The notes under the pieces were generated by a model. That model ran no database searches and was not told the DNA's origin. It saw only the letters and a program-made list of their open reading frames with translations. From the NCBI RefSeq assembly GCF_000636015.1, contig NZ_JFZJ01000013.1:1-45066 (forward strand): a DNA stretch of 45,066 nucleotides. Direction: 5' to 3'. This DNA comes from Rhodomicrobium udaipurense JA643. Its GTDB lineage: Bacteria > Pseudomonadota > Alphaproteobacteria > Rhizobiales > Rhodomicrobiaceae. The first letter of the stretch is position 1; every line of letters begins with the position of its first letter. Both the position numbers and the translations under genes were made by a program. Shown here piece by piece: positions 1 through 7,925 of this stretch.

Positions 1-1620
1 TGCGGCATCTGGAAGAACGCCGTTCAGTTGCTCTTGCGCAGAAGTCAGGATCTCTCCCTTTACCACGTAGTTCGTGATGCGGCTTTCGTCCCACTTTCCG
101 CCATCGCGCTTCACGGTTTCCCGGTTTAGCCCTGCTGCGTTGAAGGTGATCGCGGGTTTCTCCGTTACCATTGCAACGGCTGCGGCCTGGCCGCCGCCTT
201 TCGAATGGCCGGTCGCTCCGGCAAAGCTGTCTCCGAGCGCTCTCTGGAGCTTTTTCCCCAAGTCCATCGAGCGAGTATACTGATCCGTCTCGCTGCCAAC
301 GCCCTGCGCGGCGTTGGCAGCCCAATTCCTGCCCGTTTGCGATCCGGGGAACGCCACGACATACTCTCCCGTGTCCTTGTTTCGGAACAACTCGGCCCGG
401 AAGCCAGATGCCGCGTGCTCGAAATCCGTCCGCGACAAGCCTTTCAACCGCGCGTCCTTTGTGAAGTCGGTGACGTGCTCGTAGTTGGCCGGGATGGTAT
501 CGCGCAGTCCCGCTGCCGGGTTGCCCGCGCTCTTGAGGTAAGCCGCGTTGCTGAGTTGCGCCCAGTCCTGCATGCGCGTGAACTCCTGCGGCGTCAGCTT
601 CGGATTTTGCGCGAGCATCGAGGCAAGCGCCAACCGTTCGTCGGCGGTCTTCGCTACCGGCGTCCCGTCAGCGCGCTTGAACTGGCTGAGATCTTCGAGA
701 CGCGCGGCGTCGTCACCGAAATACTTTCGGAGCGCGGCGGTTCGGGCCTGGCTTTTCTCGGCCGCGATGGTTTGGGCCAATTGCTCCGTGGGCGCCGCCT
801 CAGCGAGACGCGCAGCACGCATTTCGGCTGACGTCAACGCCTTTGAAGCGCCTCCCTGAAGACCGCTCCATCCGGCAAACGCTTCGGGCATGTGCTTCAG
901 GTCGCGCCGGAACTGGCTGGAACTCCCGAAGCCGTTTCTTTCGGCCGCCTGAAGTGCCCCCGTGGTATCGCCGACGTCCGCAACCCCGTCCGCCGCGGAA
1001 TTGTAAGCTGCCTGCCCCGCGCGTGCCGCCGCGTCAAGAGCAATGCCGCCCGCGCCATAAACGGTGTTGTTGAGGATGTTCAAGGGAAAGGGAGCGTTGT
1101 GGACGTTGCGCTCCATGAACTCCGGACTTGGGCCGAGCGGCGTGGAAAAAGCATTTTCAAGATTTTCGCTGATATGAGATCCGATGGTGCCGAGAAGGCT
1201 ATTCTCGTTTTTGCGAGGCGCTGTTGCGCTCGCTTCGGGACTGGAAACGCCGGTGCTTTTCGAGGTCTGATCGTTATTGTCCCTCGCTTCGGCTGAATGA
1301 TCGCCGTCACGGCCATCGAGGCCCGGCTGAGAATTTTTTTCACCTCGAACGGACGGTGTCTCGGCTTTGCTGTCTGCGACACGTGCCAGCAAGCTCGCCT
1401 GCGGCTGTGCGGCTGGATCGTAGATGAGATTTTGCGGTGTTGCGTCGGCGGCATTCGGCTTCCAGAGTGCGTTCGGCTGAGGAGCATTCGCACTGGCATT
1501 GCCCGCGCCCCGTCGCGCCAACTCCTCCTCGAATTGCCTCGGATCGGGAGCCTGTTCCGAAATGCGCGCCGCCGGTTCGATCAGGTTCAGTTCCCGGAGG
1601 GGAAGAATGCTGATTGTCAT
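1..1620 (-). CDS. Large protein with C-terminal class-3-lipase-like domain (partial)
   Basis: The reverse strand is open for 540 codons, from an ATG at 1620-1618 to the window edge without a stop, so the C-terminus is missing. GAGG lies 7 bases upstream of the ATG. There is no signal peptide. The first ~165 residues are polar, low-complexity and rich in Ala, Pro, Asn and Gln. A Gly/Ala-rich stretch (~185-210) and a charged helical part (~255-370) follow. Residues ~405-540 look like a lipase class 3 / DUF2974 (Mbeg1-like) fold: a YVVAFPGSQ strand, then the nucleophile elbow GHSKGG with the putative catalytic Ser473. The catalytic Asp and His cannot be assigned because the end is missing. A long disordered N-terminus with a terminal lipase domain suggests a delivered toxin or phage/island effector; that is inference. 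It diverges from the resolvase gene and lies within the island. Confidence 0.8.
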   Translation of the reverse strand, partial: MTISILPLRELNLIEPAARISEQAPDPRQFEEELARRGAGNASANAPQPNALWKPNAADATPQNLIYDPAAQPQASLLARVADSKAETPSVRGEKNSQPGLDGRDGDHSAEARDNNDQTSKSTGVSSPEASATAPRKNENSLLGTIGSHISENLENAFSTPLGPSPEFMERNVHNAPFPLNILNNTVYGAGGIALDAAARAGQAAYNSAADGVADVGDTTGALQAAERNGFGSSSQFRRDLKHMPEAFAGWSGLQGGASKALTSAEMRAARLAEAAPTEQLAQTIAAEKSQARTAALRKYFGDDAARLEDLSQFKRADGTPVAKTADERLALASMLAQNPKLTPQEFTRMQDWAQLSNAAYLKSAGNPAAGLRDTIPANYEHVTDFTKDARLKGLSRTDFEHAASGFRAELFRNKDTGEYVVAFPGSQTGRNWAANAAQGVGSETDQYTRSMDLGKKLQRALGDSFAGATGHSKGGGQAAAVAMVTEKPAITFNAAGLNRETVKRDGGKWDESRITNYVVKGEILTSAQEQLNGVLPDAA

Positions 1621-1948
1621 CGCAATGCCTCATTCAAAAATCGGAGAGGCGATACTAGTTAATTGCTCCTGACGAAAACCTGTCCATTTGGAAACGAGTG
1701 CGGGGCCACGCTCGCTACCGCAACTGGAAGCCTGCTGTGGCATATCGTGTCCCACGAAATCTAGCCGGATGCTAAGACGAACCGTAAATTGGCGCGGTAT
1801 GCATTTCCTGCATAATGCAGCCGGTCCGATTTCGGTATACCCAAACACTACCCTAAAATGAGACACTTTTTACGTCTTTATAGGGTTGATTTTTGGCTTT
1901 TCGGACGCTAGAAAGGAACGGTCTAGAACCTAATCGGACACTTCCGCC
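1621..1948. promoter_or_regulatory. Divergent intergenic region; possible resolvase res site
   Basis: This AT-richer, 328-base region separates two divergent genes. It contains a perfect 6-bp inverted repeat with one central base (CTGCATAATGCAG, 1808-1820). It also has a distant inverted pair, GTCCGAT at 1824-1830 and ATCGGAC at 1933-1939, with a further TCGGAC at 1901-1906. Serine resolvases of the Tn3 type normally bind a res site of this size just upstream of their own gene, so a res site overlapping the promoters is plausible but unproven. I see no convincing gene here. Confidence 0.35.
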
Positions 1949-2530
1949 ATGATCCGCAAAGCTCCACAGCCTCGAATTTTCGGTTACGCCCGAGTCAGCA
2001 CGACGGACCAAGACCTCTCAATCCAGCAAGCCGCCCTCGAAGCGGCGGGCTGTCTCAAAATCTTTTCGGAGAAGAAAAGCGGCACGCGCCGCGACGGCCG
2101 CACAGAGCTTCAGGTACTTCTCGAATGCGTTCGGGAGGGCGATATCGTCGTCGTGACCCGGATCGATCGCCTCGCACGCTCCGTGAAAGATCTACAGGAT
2201 ATCGTTCTTGAGCTACGCGAGAAGGGCGTCGCCTTGCGCGCTACCGAGCAGCCCATCGATACCTCAACCGCAGCCGGCAAAGCCTTCCTCGACATGCTTG
2301 GCGTCTTTGCCGAATTCGAAACCAATCTCCGCCGCGAACGCCAGCTTGAGGGGATCGCCAAGGCCAAGGCCGCCGGCGTGTATACGGGCCGGAAGCCCTC
2401 GCTCGACGTGGAGCGCATCAAGGCGCTTCACGCTGCGGGGAAGAAACCCACCGCAATTGCCCGCGAGCTGAAGATGGCGCGCTCATCGGTCTACCGCGTG
2501 CTCGACAAACAATCGCCTGTTGCGAGCTAA
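1949..2530 (+). CDS. Serine recombinase (Tn3-type resolvase/invertase)
   Basis: A 193-residue small serine recombinase of normal family length. The N-terminal catalytic domain begins FGYARVST, with Ser17 as the expected nucleophile. The conserved RIDRLARS (71-78) carries active-site arginines, and the AEFETNLRRERQLEGI segment marks the start of the long dimerisation helix. Residues ~150-186 form a Hin-like helix-turn-helix (KPTAIARELKMARSSVYRVL) for DNA binding. It would cut and rejoin DNA at a res or inversion site through a phosphoserine link. No transposase is adjacent, so it is either a leftover of a Tn3-family element or a stand-alone resolvase of the island. The intergenic region upstream has inverted repeats that could be its target. 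Confidence 0.93.
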   Translation: MIRKAPQPRIFGYARVSTTDQDLSIQQAALEAAGCLKIFSEKKSGTRRDGRTELQVLLECVREGDIVVVTRIDRLARSVKDLQDIVLELREKGVALRATEQPIDTSTAAGKAFLDMLGVFAEFETNLRRERQLEGIAKAKAAGVYTGRKPSLDVERIKALHAAGKKPTAIARELKMARSSVYRVLDKQSPVAS

Positions 2531-2548
2531 GCGGGGCTGAACGGGTGA

Positions 2549-2569
2549 GTGTCGCCGCAAGGGCGACAC
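2549..2569 (+). terminator. Hairpin downstream of the resolvase gene
   Basis: A perfect 8-bp stem, GTGTCGCC / GGCGACAC, closes a 5-base loop (GCAAG) 18 bases after the resolvase stop codon. No T-run follows, so it may end transcription weakly or simply stabilise the 3' end. The rest of the gap to hsdM (2570-2701) shows nothing recognisable. Confidence 0.4.
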
Positions 2570-2701
2570 ACTGCCCAGATCATCCAGCCTTGAGAAATCC
2601 CGCCGTGCGACTTACGAACGTGGTTAGTGCCCGCGGGTGCTCATCTGCGCTCAACACCTCTCGGCTTCGAGTGAGCGCGAGACTGAAAGAAAGACAAGTG
2701 C

Positions 2702-4702
2702 ATGGCAAGCCACTCTGATCTGGCGAATCTGATCTGGCAGATCGCCGACCTCCTGCGCGGGCCCTATCGGCCACCCCAGTATGAGCGCGTTATGCTGCCG
2801 CTTGTCGTGCTGCGTCGTTTCGATTGTGTCCTCGCCGATACCAAGGACAAGGTGCTGGCGGAATATGAGCGCCGCAAGGGGGGGAAGCTTGGAGACGATG
2901 CATTAGACCGGATTCTGAACAAGGCATCCGGCCATAGATTTCATAATCGGTCGCCACTCGATTTTCAGAAGCTTAAGGGTGATCCCGATAACATTCACAG
3001 CCACCTGACAAGCTATATCAACGGCTTTTCCGCGAACGTGCGCCGCATCTTCGATTACTTCGAGTTTGGAAGCGAAATCGAACGGATGAGTGAAGCCAAC
3101 ATCCTCTATCTCGTCATAAAGTCATTCTGCGATGTCGACCTGCATCCGCGCGTTGTTCCGAACGAGCAAATGGGGCTGGTTTTCGAAAACCTGATCCGTC
3201 GCTTCAACGAACTGGCGAACGAGACAGCAGGCGATCACTTCACGCCGCGCGAAGTGATCCATCTCATGGTAGATCTGCTTTTCATGGAAGACAACGCGCT
3301 GCTTCGCCAACCCGGCACCGTCCGCACTATGCTCGACCCAGCCTGCGGTACCGGCGGGATGTTGGCCCAAGCGCAATCATACATGCGCCGGCACAACGCG
3401 GCTGCGAAGCTCTACGTTTACGGCCAAGACTACAACAAGCGTGCCTTCGCCACAGCAGCTTCCGACATGCTCATGAAGGAGGTTGATCACAACGGCGGCG
3501 GCGAAAATATCCAGTTTGGGGACACCTTCACCGACGACAAATTCGACGAGAGGACTTTTGACTACCTCATTGCCAACCCACCCTTTGGCGTTGACTGGAA
3601 GAAGCAGCAGAAAGAAATCCAGCGCGAGAGCGAAAAAGGTTTTAAAGGCCGTTTCGGCGCAGGTCTTCCCCGCGTCAACGATGGCTCCCTGCTTTTCCTT
3701 CAACACATGATCTCGAAATTCGAGGAGGTCAATCCGAAGGCGCAGAAGTATGGATCGCGAGCGGCAATCGTCTTTTCGGGCTCCCCGCTGTTCACTGGTG
3801 GGGCAGGCGGCGGCGAGAGCGAAATCCGCAAGTGGATAATCGAGAACGACTGGCTCGAAGCCATCGTCGCCCTGCCGGAGCAAATGTTCTACAACACCGG
3901 CATCGGCACCTATATCTGGATCGTCACCAACCGGAAGGCGAAGGAACGGAAGGGCAAAATTCAGCTTGTCGATGCGCGCGACACGTGGATTCCTATGCGC
4001 CGGAGTCAGGGCGACAAGCGCCGCAAGATCGGCGAAGGCCCTGCCCTGGAGGTTGGCGACCGCGCCGATGAACCGGACCAGATCGCCGATATCGTCCGGC
4101 TCTATGGGCGGTTCGAGGCGAACGAAAAGTCCAAGCTCTTCGATAATGAAGACTTCGGCTACACCCGCGTTACGGTCCAGCGGCCCTTGAGGCTGCGCTA
4201 CCAGATGAGCGTGAAAGACAAGGCGCGCTTCCTCGATGCTGCGCCGCACCTCCTTGATGATATTCAGGCGATCGACAAGGCGTTTGGCCGCGAGCCGCAG
4301 CTTGATTGGAACGCGGTCTGGGGCAACATCGAAAAGTTATTGAAGAAGCGCAGCTCGCGCTGGAAGGCTCCGGAGGAAAAGCTGTTCCGCACGGTCTTCA
4401 CCGTGAAGGACGAGAAGGGCGCCGCCGTGAAGAAGGGCTCAGGCTTCGAGGCCGATGCCGACCTGCGCGATTTCGAAAACATCCCCCTGAAGGAGGATAT
4501 CGACGCCTATTTCAAGCGCGAGGTGCTGCCGCATGTGCCGGACTCGTGGATGGACCGCACCAAGGACAAGGTCGGCTACGAGATCAACTTTAACCGCCAC
4601 TTCTACGCGTTCACGCCGCCGCGCAAGCTGGCCGAGATCGATGCGGACCTGAAGAAGGCGGAAGACGAAATCTTGCGACTGCTGCGGGAGGTGACGGAAT
4701 GA
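2702..4702 (+). CDS. hsdM: Type I restriction-modification methyltransferase subunit HsdM
   Basis: This 666-residue protein is the N6-adenine methyltransferase subunit of a type I restriction enzyme, acting with HsdS (specificity) and HsdR (cleavage). The N-terminal HsdM helical domain spans roughly residues 5-150. HFTPREV (179-185) and the SAM-binding motif I DPACGTGGM (212-220) follow. The catalytic motif IV is NPPF (292-295), the form typical of N6-adenine methylases. The C-terminal ~150 residues are charged and probably contact HsdS. It is longer than many HsdM proteins (~500 residues) but matches the longer subfamily. It opens a five-gene operon in which each gene overlaps or nearly touches the next: its TGA overlaps the hsdS ATG in an ATGA. 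Confidence 0.96.
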   Translation: MASHSDLANLIWQIADLLRGPYRPPQYERVMLPLVVLRRFDCVLADTKDKVLAEYERRKGGKLGDDALDRILNKASGHRFHNRSPLDFQKLKGDPDNIHSHLTSYINGFSANVRRIFDYFEFGSEIERMSEANILYLVIKSFCDVDLHPRVVPNEQMGLVFENLIRRFNELANETAGDHFTPREVIHLMVDLLFMEDNALLRQPGTVRTMLDPACGTGGMLAQAQSYMRRHNAAAKLYVYGQDYNKRAFATAASDMLMKEVDHNGGGENIQFGDTFTDDKFDERTFDYLIANPPFGVDWKKQQKEIQRESEKGFKGRFGAGLPRVNDGSLLFLQHMISKFEEVNPKAQKYGSRAAIVFSGSPLFTGGAGGGESEIRKWIIENDWLEAIVALPEQMFYNTGIGTYIWIVTNRKAKERKGKIQLVDARDTWIPMRRSQGDKRRKIGEGPALEVGDRADEPDQIADIVRLYGRFEANEKSKLFDNEDFGYTRVTVQRPLRLRYQMSVKDKARFLDAAPHLLDDIQAIDKAFGREPQLDWNAVWGNIEKLLKKRSSRWKAPEEKLFRTVFTVKDEKGAAVKKGSGFEADADLRDFENIPLKEDIDAYFKREVLPHVPDSWMDRTKDKVGYEINFNRHFYAFTPPRKLAEIDADLKKAEDEILRLLREVTE

Positions 4703-5973
4703 CTGACGCCTCTTGGTCCAAGAATGCCCCGGATGGCTGGAAGTACAAGAAGCTGAAGTATGTGGCGAGTTTTGTCGGCGGCGGCACGCCCGATAAGTCG
4801 AAGCCGGAGTTCTGGGATGGCGAAATTCCTTGGGTTTCGCCCAAGGACATGAAGGCTGAGGAGATCCTCGACACAGAGGACCACATCACCACTGAGGGTC
4901 TTACGTCCAGCGCCACCAACTTGGTTGAGCCAGGTGCGGCGTTGATCGTCGTTCGGTCAGGCATTCTGCGGCACTCAATTCCCGTGGCAGTGAATCGCGT
5001 TCCCGTGGCTCTCAACCAAGACATGCGCGCGATCCTGCCGCACGAGTCCTTGGACGTCAGATTTCTTGCGTCACTAATCCGAGGTTTTCAAACAGAACTA
5101 CTGAGGCAGTGGAGCAAGGAAGGTGCTACTGTCGAGAGCATCGAGTACGATCTTATGGCGTCCACCAAAGTACCGATACCTCCACGAACCGTTCAGAATG
5201 GCATCGTGGCATATCTCGGCCGCGAAACTGCCGACATCGACGCTCTGATCGCCGCCAAGCAGCAGCTGCTCGATCTGTTGGCTGAGAAGCGACGGGCGAT
5301 CGTCGCCGAGGCAGTCATGCGCGGTCTCGACCCCGCTCGTCAGTTGCGTCCCACCGGCATCGACTGGCTCGGCGACATCCCCGCGCATTGGGAGGTTGAA
5401 CGGTCGCGCTGGCTGTTCCGTGAAAGAGACGAGAGATCCGAGACCGGCACAGAGGAGATGCTGACCGTTTCACACATCACGGGCGTCACTCCGCGATCAG
5501 AGAAGGACGTCAATATGTTCGAGGCCGAAAGCACGGCCGGGTACAAGCTGTGCTTCGCCGGTGATCTCGCCATCAACACCCTTTGGGCCTGGATGGGGGC
5601 CATGGGCACGGCCCGTGTCAATGGCATCGTGAGCCCTGCCTACAACGTCTACACCCCCGGCCCAAGGCTGCTGCCCGACTACGTCGATGCACTGGTCCGC
5701 ATCCCCGTCTTTGCACAGGAGGTGACACGTTACTCCAAGGGCGTCTGGTCCTCGCGGCTGCGGCTTTATCCCGAAGGCTTATTCGAAACCTGGTGGCCCG
5801 TCCCGCCGCTCGCTGAACAGCAGCAGATTGTCGAGCACATCGTCGCCGAAACCGCCAAGATTGACCGCCTTCGCGCCGCCACCGAGCATTCCATCACGCT
5901 GGCGAAGGAACGCCGAGCCGCGCTGATCGCTGCCGCCGTCACCGGCCAGATCGACATCCCGGAGGCGGCATGA
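4699..5973 (+). CDS. hsdS: Type I restriction-modification specificity subunit HsdS
   Basis: This 424-residue DNA-recognition subunit has the usual two-half layout. The first target-recognition domain covers ~10-165 and includes GGGTPDKSKPEFWDGEIPWV, a typical HsdS start. A helical spacer follows (LGRETADIDALIAAKQQLLD, ~175-205). The second recognition domain begins near GIDWLGDIPAHWEVE (~222) and runs to ~375. A second conserved helix (QQIVEHIVAETAKIDRLRAA) closes the protein. The two domains would read the two halves of a bipartite target. The start overlaps hsdM by four bases and the end overlaps the next ATPase gene by four bases, so translation is probably coupled. Confidence 0.96.
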   Translation: MTDASWSKNAPDGWKYKKLKYVASFVGGGTPDKSKPEFWDGEIPWVSPKDMKAEEILDTEDHITTEGLTSSATNLVEPGAALIVVRSGILRHSIPVAVNRVPVALNQDMRAILPHESLDVRFLASLIRGFQTELLRQWSKEGATVESIEYDLMASTKVPIPPRTVQNGIVAYLGRETADIDALIAAKQQLLDLLAEKRRAIVAEAVMRGLDPARQLRPTGIDWLGDIPAHWEVERSRWLFRERDERSETGTEEMLTVSHITGVTPRSEKDVNMFEAESTAGYKLCFAGDLAINTLWAWMGAMGTARVNGIVSPAYNVYTPGPRLLPDYVDALVRIPVFAQEVTRYSKGVWSSRLRLYPEGLFETWWPVPPLAEQQQIVEHIVAETAKIDRLRAATEHSITLAKERRAALIAAAVTGQIDIPEAA

Positions 5974-7247
5974 AGATCCGACGGCTCAGCGTAGCCCATC
6001 TGCGCGCCTTCGAGCAGGCGCAATTCGAGTTCGACCCGGCCTTCACGCTGCTGGTTGGCGTCAACGGCGTGGGCAAGACCACAGTTCTCGAAACATTGCG
6101 CATCTGCCTTTCGCGTCTGCTGCCCAAATTCACCGCCAGCAAGAGCCGCCCAGACACCTTCGTCGTCGATGATATCCAGGTAGGCACCCCGGCGATGACC
6201 GTCGATCTCGACCTAACGATCAATGGCGAAGGCCGCCATCTACTGATCCACAAGCAGCGTGAGCAGAACGTGTCGCACAAGTCCGGCGTGGTGCGCGAGC
6301 AGACCCTCGCCACGCCCGACCGCGAAACCTTTTCACCCGATTTCGGCAAGGCAGCGAAAGCGCTCAAGACGGCGAAAGCCCAATCTGTCGCGGTCTATTT
6401 CGCCACGCGCCGCTCTCTCGTTTCCGACGAGCAGCCGAAATCGGGCAAGGCCAGCGGCGGGCAGGCTGTCGCCTTCGCTGATGCGCTCGTCGCCCGCCCT
6501 TTGCGGCTGGCCGAACTCGCCACATGGATGCACGCGCAAGAGGCGCTCTCTCGGGAACTTCTGCGCGCGGGTCTGCATCTGGCCGCCATGCGTGCCGCCG
6601 CCCGCCGCTTCCTGCCCGACTGCGAGGGCCTGCGCGCCGAGATGGAGGGCGGCCCACGCCTGCTGATCGAGAAGCACGGCCGCACCCTCGATGTACGCCA
6701 GCTTTCGGATGGCGAACGCAGCATGTTGGCCCTCGTGCTCGACCTTGCTCGGCGGCTCTCGCAGGCCAATCCCGGACTCGATGACCCTGTCCGCGATGGC
6801 GTAGGCTTGGTGCTGATCGACGAACTTGACATGCACATGCACCCGCTCTGGCAGCGACAGGTCATGTCCCTTCTGACCGGCACATTTCCCAACTGCCAAT
6901 TCGTCGCCACGACGCACTCGCCGCAGATCATCGGTGAGACGCAGCCGGAACGCATCATCTTGCTGCAAGCGGAGGAAGGGCGGATCGTTCCGAAGCGATG
7001 CGGCCAGGCTTACGGGCTCGACACAAACTATATACTCGAACACTTGATGGGTACGCCCTCCCGTCCAGAGCCCACACGGAGAATGATAGCAGCCATCGAG
7101 GCCTCTTTGGACGAAGGCGATCTCGACCCGGCGCGCTCCCAATTGGCGGCATTACGAACTCTCATTCGTGGGGACGATCCAACCGTTGCTGGGCTTGAGG
7201 CTACCATCAATAACCTTGAGGCGCTTGGCGATGCGTCAGATCAATAA
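5970..7247 (+). CDS. ptuA: AAA/ABC-type ATPase resembling Septu PtuA
   Basis: This 425-residue SMC/ABC-like ATPase (COG3950-type) has an N-terminal MKIRRLSVAHLRAFE strand, Walker A GVNGVGKTT (30-38), an ABC signature LSDGE (245-249), Walker B VLIDELDMHMHP (281-292) and an H-loop THSP (315-318). All parts needed for ATP binding and hydrolysis are present. The middle (~90-240) is a helical insertion. Together with the HNH gene that follows, it matches PtuA-PtuB of the Septu anti-phage system, in which the ATPase is thought to sense infection and license the nuclease. It overlaps hsdS by four bases and ptuB by 17 bases. An alternative reading is an RloA-like partner of the restriction enzyme; the adjacent HNH gene favours Septu. 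Confidence 0.85.
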   Translation: MKIRRLSVAHLRAFEQAQFEFDPAFTLLVGVNGVGKTTVLETLRICLSRLLPKFTASKSRPDTFVVDDIQVGTPAMTVDLDLTINGEGRHLLIHKQREQNVSHKSGVVREQTLATPDRETFSPDFGKAAKALKTAKAQSVAVYFATRRSLVSDEQPKSGKASGGQAVAFADALVARPLRLAELATWMHAQEALSRELLRAGLHLAAMRAAARRFLPDCEGLRAEMEGGPRLLIEKHGRTLDVRQLSDGERSMLALVLDLARRLSQANPGLDDPVRDGVGLVLIDELDMHMHPLWQRQVMSLLTGTFPNCQFVATTHSPQIIGETQPERIILLQAEEGRIVPKRCGQAYGLDTNYILEHLMGTPSRPEPTRRMIAAIEASLDEGDLDPARSQLAALRTLIRGDDPTVAGLEATINNLEALGDASDQ

Positions 7248-7923
7248 GGGTGCTGAACCGGGCGAGTTGACCCAGTGGAAAGCCCAAAATCGGGCATTGC
7301 CGAACTATTGCTACACATCTCTGGCAGCCGCTCATCGCCTTGCAGTTAGAACCGCGCTTGTCACGGAACAGAGGGGCCTTTGCGCCTACACCGGACGGCG
7401 GATCGACGTGGAGAATTGCCATATAGAGCACCTTCGTCCGCAAGCGCACTGCGGGATTGGGGAAGATGTCGACTACCGAAACCTTGTCGCCGGAGTGCCA
7501 GCTCCCAACACACCACAGTTGCCTTATGGCGCTCACAAAAAGGCCGATTGGCCTGCGGTCGCGGATGAGCATTTGTTCGTATCGCCGCTGTCTGGCGGCT
7601 GCGCGGCCCGCTTTTCCTTTCGATTAAACGGGGAAGTCGAAGCCGCCGATTCCGCTGACAATGCCGCCGTCGAGACAATCGCGCGATTGGGGCTGAATGA
7701 CGAAGCGCTTGTTCAGCTTCGAAAGGCTGCGATCGCAGCAACGCTGCAGATTCGTGGACGAGGCCCAGCCTCAATCGGGATCGCCGATGCGCGCAGGCGA
7801 CTTCGTGATCTGGAACGGGCGGAACAACAGGCAGGAGCACTCGAACCCTATTCATTTGTACTTGTCCAAGCGCTAGAAAGGCAAATCAGGCGCATTGAGA
7901 AGATACGGGAGGCGAGAGGCTAG
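7231..7923 (+). CDS. ptuB: HNH endonuclease-like protein resembling Septu PtuB
   Basis: I place the start at the ATG at 7231, giving 230 residues beginning MRQINKGAEP, the typical start of the TIGR02646/PtuB family. GAGG lies nine bases upstream, inside the end of ptuA. A longer reading from 7168 is possible but adds nothing family-like. The nuclease core is at 50-90: LCAYTGRRI, then HIEH (64-67) and DYRNLV with Asn84, giving the His and Asn of an HNH fold. Oddly, the usual paired cysteines look degraded: CAYT replaces CxxC, and the second pair seems missing around 88-105. The C-terminal half is helical. It would cut DNA or RNA under control of the ATPase. Its stop is two bases from the hsdR start. 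Confidence 0.83.
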   Translation: MRQINKGAEPGELTQWKAQNRALPNYCYTSLAAAHRLAVRTALVTEQRGLCAYTGRRIDVENCHIEHLRPQAHCGIGEDVDYRNLVAGVPAPNTPQLPYGAHKKADWPAVADEHLFVSPLSGGCAARFSFRLNGEVEAADSADNAAVETIARLGLNDEALVQLRKAAIAATLQIRGRGPASIGIADARRRLRDLERAEQQAGALEPYSFVLVQALERQIRRIEKIREARG

Positions 7924-7925
7924 CT

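Noticed and set aside
205..831. Forward-strand 208-codon frame in the lipase region
   Set aside because: The reverse strand is continuously open with a coherent lipase domain; the forward frame is Arg-rich and is a shadow of it.
1630..1866. Short reverse frame upstream of the lipase gene
   Set aside because: Random composition and no ribosome-binding site; the region looks like a promoter/res area.
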